Source of the DNA: Clostridiales bacterium
GTDB taxonomy: Bacteria; Bacillota; Clostridia; Christensenellales; Borkfalkiaceae
Direction: 5' to 3'
Assembly: GCA_003523255.1 (NCBI GenBank)
Contig: DPGH01000010.1
Span: 75,042-139,041 of the forward strand
DNA: 64,000 nucleotides
A program made the translations under genes and the position numbers. The notes beneath the pieces are model-generated. The model had not been told where the DNA came from. It saw only the letters and a program-made list of their open reading frames with translations, and ran no database searches. Shown one piece after another: positions 38,750 through 47,839 of the stretch (position 1 is the first letter of the stretch; every line of letters begins with the position of its first letter).

Positions 38750-39472
38750 TTAATCCGACACGTAAAGCGTTTTATACGGATTTGCGGTATCGGGCTTTAA
38801 AACCGTAAACTTTTCACTCGATAAATTATTATAACTTATATCGGTTAAAATAGCAAATTCTTTTAAAATTTCTTTAAGCTCGATTAAATCTTCTTCGGTA
38901 GGAACGTCGCACTTTACCTGTGCGGGTAAATTCTTTGGCGGTTTATGCCCGCGGATAAAAATTTTGCCGCCGTGCATGCCCGCGCCCGTAAAATTGCCTA
39001 CGGCGTTTTCTTCGTCGTTTAAGTTGAGCACGACTATTCTGCCGCCCGCCATGTATTCGCCGAGAAAACTCCCCGCCAAACCGCCGATAACTATTATCGG
39101 TTTTTTGTCGCGGTATTCTTTTATGTGAACGCCCGCGCGGTAGCCCGCATTTCCCGCGACGAAAATTTTACCGCCGCGCATGGCGTAACCGAGCGCGTCG
39201 CCGGCGTTGCCTTCGATTATTATTTTTCCGTCGTTCATGGTGTCGCCCACGGCGTCCTGAGCGTTACCGTAAACGGTTATCGTCGCACCGTCGAGATATG
39301 CGCCGAGCGCGTCGCCGGGCGTGCCGTATACGTCTATTTTTTTATTTTTCGCGCCCGCGCCGAGATATCTTTGCCCGAGGCAGTTGTTGATTCTGACGTA
39401 TTCGTCTTTGCTCGAATTTATTTTTTTGTTCATCGGGCGAAGAAGAAAAGTTTCTTTCGCGTCTATTATCAT
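38750..39472 (-). CDS. Glutamate synthase GXGXG domain subunit
   Basis: 240 residues made almost only of the right-handed beta-helix of GltB: repeated G-x-x-x-G-x-x-x-G turns such as GNAQDAVGDTMNDGKIIIEGNAGD and NFTGAGMHGGKIFIRG (GXGXG). In split, archaeal-type glutamate synthases this domain is a separate subunit. It lies between the FMN subunit and glnA, with 12 and 10 base gaps. Confidence 0.92.
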   Translation of the reverse strand: MIIDAKETFLLRPMNKKINSSKDEYVRINNCLGQRYLGAGAKNKKIDVYGTPGDALGAYLDGATITVYGNAQDAVGDTMNDGKIIIEGNAGDALGYAMRGGKIFVAGNAGYRAGVHIKEYRDKKPIIVIGGLAGSFLGEYMAGGRIVVLNLNDEENAVGNFTGAGMHGGKIFIRGHKPPKNLPAQVKCDVPTEEDLIELKEILKEFAILTDISYNNLSSEKFTVLKPDTANPYKTLYVSD

Positions 39473-39484
39473 AACGTTCCTCCT

Positions 39485-40996
39485 TTACACGGATTCGCCG
39501 GCGTGTTTTATGCCGAGAATTTTAAGTTCTACTTCGTTAAGTCCTACGCCGCGCAGCATAAGTCGGTTGCCTCTTAACGCTTCTATCGAGTTTATGCCCA
39601 TGCCGCCCATCATTTCTTTTATTTCGTTCGTCCAGGCGGTTACGAGATTGCAAAGCCTTTCTGCGGCAAGTTCGGGGTCGAGCCTTTTAACGAGTTCGGG
39701 TATCTGCGTTGCGATGCCCCAGTTGCATTTGCCGCGGTTACAAGTTCTGCAAAGTCTGCATCCCATAGCCATAACCGCCGCGGTGCCTATGTAACATGCG
39801 TCCGCGCCGAGGGCGATTGCCTTAACCACGTCCGCAGACGACCTTATCGACCCGCCTACGATAATAGAAACGTTTTCTCTTATACCTTCTTCGCGCAGTC
39901 TTTCGTCTACCGCGGCAAGCGCGAGTTCTACGGGTATGCCCACGTTGTCGCGTATACGCGAGGGAGCCGCGCCCGTACCGCCGAAAAAGCCGTCAATCGC
40001 TATCGCGTCCGCGCCGCTTCTCGCTATGCCGGAGGCTATCGCCGCAATGTTGTTTACCGCGGCGACTTTGACTATAACGGGTTTTGCGTAGTCCGTCGTT
40101 TCTTTAAGCGAAATTATAAGTTGCCTTAAATCTTCTATCGAGTATATGTCGTGGTGCGGTGCGGGGGAAATGGCGTCCACCCCCTCGGGAATCATTCTCG
40201 TTTCGGATACGGAAAGCGAGATTTTCGCGCCGGGCAGGTGTCCGCCGATTCCGGGTTTTGCGCCCTGACCCATTTTTATTTCGATAGCCGCGCCCGCGTC
40301 GAGGTAATCTTTGGTAACGCCGAATCTACCGCTTGCGACTTGCGTAATCGTGTTTTCGCCGTACTCGTAAAAATCTTTATGCAGTCCGCCTTCGCCCGTA
40401 TTGTAAAAGGTGCCGAGGCGTTTTGCCGCGGTAGCCAAAGCCTTGTGCGCGTTATACGAAATCGACCCGTAACTCATCGCCGAAAACATTATCGGCGTGG
40501 AAAGTTTAAGTTGCGGCGGCAGGTTGTTTATAAGCGCGCCTTTTTCGTCGCGCTCGGGTTTAACGTTTCTGCTGCCGAGATATACGGTCGTTTCCATAGG
40601 TTCTCTTAACGGGTCAATCGAGGGGTTAGTTACCTGTGAGGCGTTTAGCAATATTTTATCGAAATATACCGGCACGTTTTTAACGCTGCCCATAGAAGAT
40701 AACAATACGCCGCCGGTCGCCGCCTGGCGGTAAACGTCGTTCATAAGCGAAGCGGAGAACGTGGGAGATTCTTTATAAGTATCGCCCGAGCGCACTATTT
40801 TAAGCGCGTGCGCATGGCAAAAACACACGCACCTGTGGCAGTTTACGCATTTGGTCGAGTCGGCTACCATTTTGCCGAGTTTTTCGCTATACGTATGCAC
40901 GCCGTTATAGCATTGCTTTTCGCATGCGCGGCAATTGTCGCAAAGCCCTTCGTTTCTCACTACTTCGAATTCGGGATATATAAAAGGAAGGTTCAT
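39485..40996 (-). CDS. Glutamate synthase FMN-binding subunit with ferredoxin-like domain
   Basis: 503 residues. The first 70 hold two 4Fe-4S-type Cys clusters (CDNCRACEKQC and CVNCHRCVCFC). The rest is the FMN/2-oxoglutarate TIM barrel of GltB (SAMSYGSISYNAHKALA, GQGAKPGIGGHLPG, AIDGFFGGTGAAPS) plus a Cys-rich iron-sulfur segment CRLCRTCNRGKC. It reduces iminoglutarate to glutamate. Its start overlaps the stop of the amidotransferase subunit (ATGA). Confidence 0.94.
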   Translation of the reverse strand: MNLPFIYPEFEVVRNEGLCDNCRACEKQCYNGVHTYSEKLGKMVADSTKCVNCHRCVCFCHAHALKIVRSGDTYKESPTFSASLMNDVYRQAATGGVLLSSMGSVKNVPVYFDKILLNASQVTNPSIDPLREPMETTVYLGSRNVKPERDEKGALINNLPPQLKLSTPIMFSAMSYGSISYNAHKALATAAKRLGTFYNTGEGGLHKDFYEYGENTITQVASGRFGVTKDYLDAGAAIEIKMGQGAKPGIGGHLPGAKISLSVSETRMIPEGVDAISPAPHHDIYSIEDLRQLIISLKETTDYAKPVIVKVAAVNNIAAIASGIARSGADAIAIDGFFGGTGAAPSRIRDNVGIPVELALAAVDERLREEGIRENVSIIVGGSIRSSADVVKAIALGADACYIGTAAVMAMGCRLCRTCNRGKCNWGIATQIPELVKRLDPELAAERLCNLVTAWTNEIKEMMGGMGINSIEALRGNRLMLRGVGLNEVELKILGIKHAGESV

Positions 40997-42084
40997 AAGT
41001 TTTCTCCTTTAAGCGTAAATATCACGGGTACGCCGCCGGCGGGGGCGTAAACTTTGTCAAGGTTCGGTTCTACCGCGCGAATGGCGCATTCTTCGCTCGC
41101 CACGTATTTAAAATCGCCTTTTTCGCCTACTACCATAGAGCGAAGTTTAAGTCTGTCGTTAAGCGCCATAATGCCGCCCGTAAAACCGAGAATAATCGAA
41201 AACGGTCCCGTAACGAGCAAAGAGGGGTAAAGCCTGCGTAAAAGCGTTTCCGTTCTTTTTTGCTCTTCGGGCTTGCCTTCTATAACCTGCCAGAATGAAG
41301 CCGCAACCACGTTAGCCGCTTCTTTAAGGGTAAGTTTTTGCTTTTTTACGAGATAGTCGAATATATAGGTTATAACCTCGGTGTCCGTTTTAAGTGTGCA
41401 CTTATATCCGAACATTTCGATAAATCTTCTGTTTGCGTCGTAAGACGAAATTTCGCCGTTATGCACTACGGAAAAATCGGACAGTGCAAAGGGGTGCGCG
41501 CCGCCCCACCAGCCGGGCGTGTTGGTCGGGTACCTGCCGTGCGCGGTGAAAGAATAACCTTCGTATTCTTCGAGCCGATAAAATCTGCCCACGTCCTCGG
41601 GGTAACCTACCGCTTTGAATACGCCCATGTTTTTCCCGCTCGAAAAAACGTACGCGCCCTTTATCGTCGTGTTTACGTAAAACACCGTGCGAAAAACGAA
41701 ATCTTCCTCGGTGAGTTGCGTCGTCATAAGGCGCGTTTTAAGGGGAGATACAAAGTAACGCCATATAAGCGGCGGGTCGGATATTTCTTTAACCGTTCTC
41801 GTCGGCATTTTGGAAAGGTCCACTATGTCGAAGTTTTCTTCTATATATTTTTCGCACTCTTTTTTTGCTTCGGTATCGGTGTAAAAAACGTGAAAAGCGT
41901 AAAAATCTTTGTAGTCGGGATAAATTCCGTATCCCGCAAATCCGCCGCCGAGTCCGTTAGACCTTTCCCGCATGACGGAGATGGATTTTATAATCGCCTC
42001 GCCGGAAAACTTTTTGCCGCTTTCGGAAAAAATCGCGGATATGGCGCAACCCGACGAATTTTTAAATTGCCCTTCTTTTTGCAT
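40993..42084 (-). CDS. Glutamate synthase class II amidotransferase subunit
   Basis: 363 residues from the ATG at 42084; the longer in-frame extension runs through the leader hairpins and is rejected. NSSGCAISAIFSES contains the nucleophile Cys, and HGRYPTNTPGWWGGAHPF, VVHNGEISSYDANRRFIE match class II glutamine amidotransferases of the split glutamate synthase. The Cys is preceded by a dozen residues, which implies N-terminal processing or a variant mechanism. First gene of the five- or six-gene nitrogen operon. Confidence 0.9.
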   Translation of the reverse strand: MQKEGQFKNSSGCAISAIFSESGKKFSGEAIIKSISVMRERSNGLGGGFAGYGIYPDYKDFYAFHVFYTDTEAKKECEKYIEENFDIVDLSKMPTRTVKEISDPPLIWRYFVSPLKTRLMTTQLTEEDFVFRTVFYVNTTIKGAYVFSSGKNMGVFKAVGYPEDVGRFYRLEEYEGYSFTAHGRYPTNTPGWWGGAHPFALSDFSVVHNGEISSYDANRRFIEMFGYKCTLKTDTEVITYIFDYLVKKQKLTLKEAANVVAASFWQVIEGKPEEQKRTETLLRRLYPSLLVTGPFSIILGFTGGIMALNDRLKLRSMVVGEKGDFKYVASEECAIRAVEPNLDKVYAPAGGVPVIFTLKGENL

Positions 42085-42125
42085 AACTAAGCACCGTCCT
42101 GTTATACGGGTTTTCCGCCCGAAAT

Positions 42126-42200
42126 AAAAAGAGACGCCCGCTCGCCCTCGCAACCATTTGCGAAAGCGTAACGGACGCCTTTGTCCTTTTTTCAATTTAC
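42126..42200 (-). promoter_or_regulatory. ANTAR-type antitermination leader of the glutamate synthase operon
   Basis: On the minus strand the leader holds P1 GGAC-AAAGGC-GTCC (42186-42173) and P2 CTTTCGCA-AATGGT-TGCGAGGG (42166-42145). Both hexaloops have A at position 1 and G at position 4, the rule known for ANTAR targets. P2 merges into a longer stem and is followed by TCTTTTT (about 42134-42126), a terminator. Binding of the ANTAR protein encoded in the operon should favour read-through. Confidence 0.82.
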
Positions 42201-42204
42201 GGTT

Positions 42205-42233
42205 ATTATAGCCCCCTTAAACGCCGTTGTCAA
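42205..42233 (-). promoter_or_regulatory. Consensus promoter of the glutamate synthase operon
   Basis: On the minus strand TTGACA (42233-42228), 17-base spacer, TATAAT (42210-42205). The start site falls just before the P1 hairpin. Confidence 0.9.
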
Positions 42234-42273
42234 CGAATTTGCAAAAAAAATTACAAAATTCGCGTAAAAAGCG

Positions 42274-42356
42274 TTGACAAACTTTTTCGGCGGTGCTATA
42301 CTCGTGCCATAAAATAGCAAAGGCGCTGCGGCATATTTTTGCCGCGGCGCTTTTTT
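42274..42356 (+). promoter_or_regulatory. glnN promoter followed by an attenuator-like terminator
   Basis: TTGACA (42274-42279), 17-base spacer, TATACT (42297-42302). About 15 bases after the start site is GCGCTGCGGCA (42323-42333) pairing with TGCCGCGGCGC (42340-42350), then TTTTTT. The ATG of glnN is 52 bases further, so most transcripts should end unless something prevents it. The loop does not follow the A1-G4 ANTAR rule, and no second hexaloop hairpin was found. Confidence 0.7.
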
Positions 42357-42407
42357 CTTAAATAAAATCGTAAAACTAAACGCAAAACGTACAAAGGAGA
42401 TAAAGTT

Positions 42408-44492
42408 ATGTCAAAAGTACCCGAACTTTTCGGCTCGATGGTTTTTAACGAAACAGTTATGAAAGAAAGACTGCCTAAAGAAACGTTCAAAGAGTTTCAA
42501 AAAACTCTTGCGGAGGGCAGGTCTTTAGACCTATCGGTGGCGAACGTTATCGCAAACGCCATGAAAGACTGGGCTATAGAAAAAGGCGCAACGCATTTTA
42601 CGCACTGGTTTCAGCCGATGACCGGCACTACCAGCGAAAAACACGATTCGTTTATTTCGCCCGTTAAAGGCGGCGCTGTTATAATGGAGTTTTCGGGCAA
42701 AGAACTCGTCCGCGGCGAACCGGACGCTTCGAGTTTTCCTTCCGGCGGGCTCCGCGCGACGTGCGAGGCGAGGGGGTACACCGTTTGGGATCCGACCTCT
42801 TACGCGTTTATAAAAGACGGTTGCCTTTGCATTCCTACGGCGTTTTGCTCTTACGGCGGCGAGGCGCTCGATAAAAAAACGCCCCTTTTACGCTCGATGG
42901 AAGCGATAAACCTGCAGGCTTTAAGAGTGCTTAAACTTTTCGGCCACGGTGAGGTTAAATCGGTAAACACCACGGTGGGCCCAGAACAGGAATATTTTTT
43001 GATAGATAAAACCGTTTTCGATAAACGTGAGGATTTGTCCCTTACGGGAAGAACGCTTTTCGGCGCAAAGCCGCCTAAAGGGCAAGAACTCGAAGACCAC
43101 TATTTCGGCATTATAAAACCGCGCGTTCAGGCGTTTATGAAAGAACTTAACGAAGAACTCTGGAAACTCGGCGTTCTCGCTAAAACCGAGCATAACGAAG
43201 TCGCGCCCGCACAGCACGAACTCGCCCCGATTTTCGCAACGACAAACATCGCTACCGACCATAACCAACTGACGATAGAACTTATGCAGAAAATCGCCAA
43301 AAGACACGGTATGGTATGCCTTTTGCACGAAAAACCTTTTGCGGGGGTAAACGGTAGCGGCAAGCACAATAACTGGTCTATATCGACCGACTCCGGCGTA
43401 AACCTTCTGGAACCCGGCGACACGCCTAAAGAAAACGCGCAGTTTTTGCTTTTCCTTTGCGCGGTCATAAAAGCGGTAGACGAGTATCAGGACTTGCTCC
43501 GTATATCGGTCGCTTCTGCCGGTAACGACCACCGTCTGGGCGCGAACGAAGCGCCGCCCGCAATCGTGTCGATGTTTTTGGGCGACGAACTCGACGCGAT
43601 ATTAAAATCGATAGTAGACGGCACCGCGTCCGGCGAAAAGAAAAAAGAACAGATGAAAATAGGCGTGCACGTGTTGCCTAAATTTCCCAAAGACACGACG
43701 GACAGAAACAGAACCTCGCCCTTCGCGTTTACGGGCAATAAGTTTGAATTCCGTATGCTCGGCTCGTCCGATTCGATAGCCTGCGCCAACATTATGCTTA
43801 ATACTTCCGTCGCGGAAGAACTTAAACAGTTCGCAGACGAACTCGAAGGAGCGAAAGATTTCCACGCCGCGCTTTCCGCGCTTATAAAACGCGTGATAAA
43901 AGAGCACGGCAGAATAATTTTCAACGGCAACGGCTACGACGAAAAGTGGGTTAAAGAAGCCGAAAAACGCGGACTTTTAAATCTCAAAACCACGCCGGAC
44001 GCCATCGCGAGATATCTGGACGAAAAGAACGTTAAACTGTTTACTTCGCACGGGGTTCTCTCCGAAACGGAAATGAAAGCCCGTCAGGAAATCGGTTTGG
44101 AACACTATTCCAAAGTTATAGATATAGAGGCTAAAACCATGGTAGACATGGCGGTTAAACAAATTTTCCCCGCGGTGGCGAAATTTACGGGAGATTTAGC
44201 GGCTCTTTCGGCAAACAAAAAGGCTTACGCGCCCGTCGATTATGAAGAAAGCGTTGTAAAAACTCTTTCGGAATTGCTTAAAAAAGCGTACGGAGAGACG
44301 GAAAAACTTAAAGCCGCGGTTAAAACGGCGGAAAGTGAAAAAACCGAAAAAGCGAAAGCGGAAGTTTATAAAAGCACCGTTATAACCGCAATGGAGTTCT
44401 TGCGCGCGACTTGCGACGAAATGGAAACGCTTACCGCAAAAGACTACTGGCCTATGCCGGGGTATACCGAAATACTGTATTCAGTAAGATAA
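42408..44492 (+). CDS. glnN: Glutamine synthetase type III
   Basis: 694 residues, the length of GS type III. It begins with the family start (FGSMVFNETVMKERLPKETFKEF) and has HWFQPMTGTTSEKHDSF, TVGPEQEYFLID, EHNEVAPAQHELAP (substrate region), and VNGSGKHNNWSIST. AGNDHRLGANEAPPAI follows. It makes glutamine from glutamate and ammonia and, unlike the glnA-like gene nearby, keeps all active-site motifs. It is divergent from the glutamate synthase operon, giving a GS/GOGAT locus. AAAGGAG upstream. Confidence 0.97.
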   Translation: MSKVPELFGSMVFNETVMKERLPKETFKEFQKTLAEGRSLDLSVANVIANAMKDWAIEKGATHFTHWFQPMTGTTSEKHDSFISPVKGGAVIMEFSGKELVRGEPDASSFPSGGLRATCEARGYTVWDPTSYAFIKDGCLCIPTAFCSYGGEALDKKTPLLRSMEAINLQALRVLKLFGHGEVKSVNTTVGPEQEYFLIDKTVFDKREDLSLTGRTLFGAKPPKGQELEDHYFGIIKPRVQAFMKELNEELWKLGVLAKTEHNEVAPAQHELAPIFATTNIATDHNQLTIELMQKIAKRHGMVCLLHEKPFAGVNGSGKHNNWSISTDSGVNLLEPGDTPKENAQFLLFLCAVIKAVDEYQDLLRISVASAGNDHRLGANEAPPAIVSMFLGDELDAILKSIVDGTASGEKKKEQMKIGVHVLPKFPKDTTDRNRTSPFAFTGNKFEFRMLGSSDSIACANIMLNTSVAEELKQFADELEGAKDFHAALSALIKRVIKEHGRIIFNGNGYDEKWVKEAEKRGLLNLKTTPDAIARYLDEKNVKLFTSHGVLSETEMKARQEIGLEHYSKVIDIEAKTMVDMAVKQIFPAVAKFTGDLAALSANKKAYAPVDYEESVVKTLSELLKKAYGETEKLKAAVKTAESEKTEKAKAEVYKSTVITAMEFLRATCDEMETLTAKDYWPMPGYTEILYSVR

Positions 44493-44534
44493 AAAGCCGT
44501 AATAAAAGATAAAAACGTAAATAGAGGATAGAAA

Positions 44535-46058
44535 ATGGAAGACCAGAAACTGCTCGTGCTCGACTTTGGCGGGCAATACAAAGAACTCATCGCGAGAGTC
44601 GTGAGAGAACTCAAAGTTCATTCCGTTGTAGAACCGGCAAATATCGGTATCGACAAAATCAAAGAGATAAACCCTGTGGGTATTATTTTTACCGGCGGAC
44701 CGAACAGCGTATACGACCCGACTTCTCCCCGTTGCGACGAGGGCGTGTTTAAACTCGGCGTTCCGATACTCGGAATATGCTACGGTATGCAATATATCGC
44801 TAATTATTTCGGCGGCAAAATAGAAAAAGCCCCGGTACCCGAGTACGGCGAAACGAACGTATGCGTTTCGCGAAACAGCGAAATTTTTAACGGACTTTCT
44901 GAAAATCAGGTTATGCTGATGAGTCATACGGACTGCGTAAGCGCGGTTCCGGGCGGGTTTAAGGTTACGGCGCGTACGCAAAACTGCGTCGCCGCGATAG
45001 AGTGCGAAGAGAAAAAAGTTTACGCGGTGCAGTTCCACCCCGAAGTTAAACGTTCAGAAAACGGGGCAAAGGTTATAGAAAACTTTTTATACCGCGTTTG
45101 CGGCGTTAAAGGCGACTATCTTTTAGACGATGTTATAGAAAAAGAAATAGTAAAAATAAAAGAAAAAGTTAAAGACGGCAAAGTGCTTTTGGGTTTGTCG
45201 GGCGGGGTAGACAGTTCCGTCGCCGCCGCGCTTATCGGCAAAGCGGTACCGGGCAAACTCGTTTGCGTGTATATAGACCACGGGTTTATGCGCAAAAACG
45301 AAACGGAAGAAATTAAAGCGGCGTTTAAGGATATGCCGATAAGACTCGTAGTCGTGGACGCGAAAGAGCGTTTCGCGGCAAAACTTAAAGGCGTTACCGA
45401 GCCTGAACAAAAGCGCAAAATCATAGGGAAAGAGTTCGTTGCGGCGTTTGCGGAAGAGTCCGCCAAACTCGGCGAGTGTGATTATCTCGCGCAGGGCACC
45501 ATTTATCCCGACGTTATAGAATCCGGCGCGGCTAACTCCGCTAACATAAAAAGCCACCACAACGTGGGCGGACTACCCGAAAATTTGCCTTTTAAGGGGC
45601 TTGTGGAACCGCTACGCGGACTGTTTAAAGACGAAGTGAGAAAAATCGGGCTTAAATTAGGACTTCCCGCGGCGCTCGTAAACAGGCAACCTTTCCCGGG
45701 GCCGGGACTCGCCGTAAGAATAATCGGCGAATTGACGCCCGAAAAAGCGGATATTTTAAGAGACGCCGATTATATATTCCGTACGGAATTATCGGCGGCG
45801 GGCGTAAAAGCCGACCAGTTTTTCGCGGTGCTTACGGATACGCGTTCGGTCGGCGTTATAGGCGATTACAGAAATTACGGCTACGTCGTCGCGCTGAGGG
45901 CGGTTACGACAGACGATTTTATGACCGCGCGCATAACCGAAATACCTTACGCGGTTTTAGAGAGTGCGTCGCTTAAAATAGTAAACGAAGTAAAAGGCGT
46001 AAGCCGCGTGGTTTACGACGTAACGGGCAAACCGCCCGCAACCATTGAATGGGAATAA
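44535..46058 (+). CDS. guaA: GMP synthase (glutamine-hydrolysing)
   Basis: 507 residues. N-terminal class I amidotransferase with PILGICYGMQYIA (Cys) and VQFHPEV (His/Glu); then the ATP-pyrophosphatase loop LLGLSGGVDSSVAAALI; then the C-terminal dimerisation domain with RQPFPGPGLAVRI and the final KPPATIEWE. It converts XMP to GMP. It is 42 bases after glnN without an obvious terminator, so the glutamine supply and glutamine-using genes are probably co-transcribed. Confidence 0.97.
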   Translation: MEDQKLLVLDFGGQYKELIARVVRELKVHSVVEPANIGIDKIKEINPVGIIFTGGPNSVYDPTSPRCDEGVFKLGVPILGICYGMQYIANYFGGKIEKAPVPEYGETNVCVSRNSEIFNGLSENQVMLMSHTDCVSAVPGGFKVTARTQNCVAAIECEEKKVYAVQFHPEVKRSENGAKVIENFLYRVCGVKGDYLLDDVIEKEIVKIKEKVKDGKVLLGLSGGVDSSVAAALIGKAVPGKLVCVYIDHGFMRKNETEEIKAAFKDMPIRLVVVDAKERFAAKLKGVTEPEQKRKIIGKEFVAAFAEESAKLGECDYLAQGTIYPDVIESGAANSANIKSHHNVGGLPENLPFKGLVEPLRGLFKDEVRKIGLKLGLPAALVNRQPFPGPGLAVRIIGELTPEKADILRDADYIFRTELSAAGVKADQFFAVLTDTRSVGVIGDYRNYGYVVALRAVTTDDFMTARITEIPYAVLESASLKIVNEVKGVSRVVYDVTGKPPATIEWE

Positions 46059-46070
46059 ACGGAGAGTAAA

Positions 46071-47648
46071 ATGTGTTCGATAATGAGTGCGGAAGGGTTC
46101 GACTTAACCCCCGAGGAATTTAAAACGGCGTTTGACAAAACGAAATATCGCGGTCCCGACATGACGCGGGTTATAACCGTTAAAGGCGGGTATCTCGGCT
46201 TTCATCGTCTCGCCATAATGGGCTTAAACGAAAGCGGTATGCAACCTTTTAGTTTAAACGGCAGATATTGCGTTATAAACGGCGAGGTTTACGGATTTCG
46301 TAAAATCAAAAAAGAACTCGAAAAAGAGTACGAGTTTAAAAGCGAAAGCGATTCCGAAATAATACTGCCCATGTACGAAAAGTACGGAGTAAAAACCTTC
46401 TCCATGCTCGACGCCGAATACGCGCTTATAATCTACGACGAAAACTCGGATGAGTTTATCGCCGCGAGAGACCCGTTAGGCATACGCCCCTTGTTTTACG
46501 GCTATACCGAAAGCGGTAAGATGCTTTTTGCGAGCGAAGCGGTAAACCTTGTCGGGCTTACGAAAAAAGTACGCCCATTCCCTCCGGGATTTTATTATAA
46601 AAACGGCGTCTTTACGCGCTACGCCGACGTTACGGCGGCAGATAAATACGTTACGGGCGATTTAGACGAGATATGCCGCAATATTAAAGAAAAACTCGTG
46701 GCGGGAATAGAAAAGCGGCTCGATTCGGACGCGCCCTTGGGTTTTCTGCTTTCCGGCGGGCTTGACAGTTCGCTCGTGTGCGCGGTGTCCGCTAAAATAC
46801 TCGGTAAACCTATAAAAACGTTCGCAATCGGAATGACCGGCGACGCGATAGATTTGAAATATGCAAAAGAAGTCGCCGACTACATAAAGAGCGACCACAC
46901 CGAAATAATAATCGATAAAGACGACGTTATAAACAATCTCGAAAAAGTGATTTCCGTCCTCGGCACGTACGACATAACGACTATCCGCGCGAGTATGGGT
47001 ATGTACCTTATTTGTCGCGAAATACGCCGTACTACGGACGTGCGCGTGCTTATGACGGGCGAAATATCGGACGAACTTTTCGGATATAAATACACCGACT
47101 TTGCGCCGAATGCGGAAGAATTTCAGAAAGAAGCGGTAAAACGCATAAACGAAATTTATATGTACGACGTTTTGCGCGCCGACCGTTGTATAAGTTCTAA
47201 CTCTATGGAAGCGCGCGTTCCGTTCGGCGATATAGATTTCGTTAAATACGTAATGTCGATAGACCCCGAACTTAAAATGAACAAATACGGTAAGGGAAAA
47301 TATCTGTTGAGAAAGGCTTTCGAGGGAGATTATCTCCCGCAGGATATTTTGTATAGAGAAAAGGCGGCGTTTTCTGACGCGGTAGGGCACTCCATGGTAA
47401 ACTACTTGAAAGAATACGCCGAAAGCCTTTATTCGGACGAGGAGTTTAAGGTTAAAGCCGCAAAATACGATTTTGCCGCGCCTTTTACCAAAGAATCGCT
47501 GTTATACAGGGAGTTGTTTGAAAAGCACTTCCCGGGGCAAGCCGAAATGGTCAAAGACTTTTGGATGCCCAACAAAGCGTGGAAAGGTTGTAACGTAAAC
47601 GACCCTTCCGCAAGAGTTCTGTCAAATTACGGGGATAGCGGCAAATAA
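46071..47648 (+). CDS. asnB: Asparagine synthase, glutamine-hydrolysing
   Basis: 525 residues. MCSIMSAEG gives the N-terminal nucleophile Cys2 of a class II amidotransferase; RGPDM, HRLAIMG and INGEVYGF follow. The synthetase half has the PP-loop FLLSGGLDSSLVCA and TGEISDELFGYK, with YREKAAFSDAVG near the end. It forms asparagine from aspartate, ATP and glutamine. It starts 12 bases after guaA with GGAGAG. It lacks a transport or tRNA-dependent leader. Confidence 0.95.
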   Translation: MCSIMSAEGFDLTPEEFKTAFDKTKYRGPDMTRVITVKGGYLGFHRLAIMGLNESGMQPFSLNGRYCVINGEVYGFRKIKKELEKEYEFKSESDSEIILPMYEKYGVKTFSMLDAEYALIIYDENSDEFIAARDPLGIRPLFYGYTESGKMLFASEAVNLVGLTKKVRPFPPGFYYKNGVFTRYADVTAADKYVTGDLDEICRNIKEKLVAGIEKRLDSDAPLGFLLSGGLDSSLVCAVSAKILGKPIKTFAIGMTGDAIDLKYAKEVADYIKSDHTEIIIDKDDVINNLEKVISVLGTYDITTIRASMGMYLICREIRRTTDVRVLMTGEISDELFGYKYTDFAPNAEEFQKEAVKRINEIYMYDVLRADRCISSNSMEARVPFGDIDFVKYVMSIDPELKMNKYGKGKYLLRKAFEGDYLPQDILYREKAAFSDAVGHSMVNYLKEYAESLYSDEEFKVKAAKYDFAAPFTKESLLYRELFEKHFPGQAEMVKDFWMPNKAWKGCNVNDPSARVLSNYGDSGK

Positions 47649-47690
47649 AGTTTTTCACGCGTCTTCGTAAAACCTCCTATTTACGGGTTT

Positions 47691-47724
47691 GCCCCGCGGC
47701 GATACGCCGCGGGGCGGCTTTTTT
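47691..47724 (+). terminator. Terminator after asnB
   Basis: GCCCCGCGGCG, loop ATA, CGCCGCGGGGC, then GGCTTTTTT. Confidence 0.92.
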
Positions 47725-47773
47725 ATTGACGAAAAACGTATAAAAAATTTAAACAAAAAAGTGATTAAAACCG

Positions 47774-47802
47774 TTGATTTTTGTTGCGCGGCGGTATATG
47801 AT
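47774..47802 (+). promoter_or_regulatory. Promoter of the MATE exporter
   Basis: TTGATT (47774-47779), 17-base spacer, TATGAT (47797-47802), 38 bases before the ATG. Confidence 0.6.
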
Positions 47803-47839
47803 ATTATAGTATTCGGGCAACGCCTTTACGGAGTGTGTT

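Noticed and set aside
42085..42195. N-terminal extension of the glutamate synthase amidotransferase
   Set aside because: It is the ANTAR leader with hairpins and terminator; the frame is open by chance.
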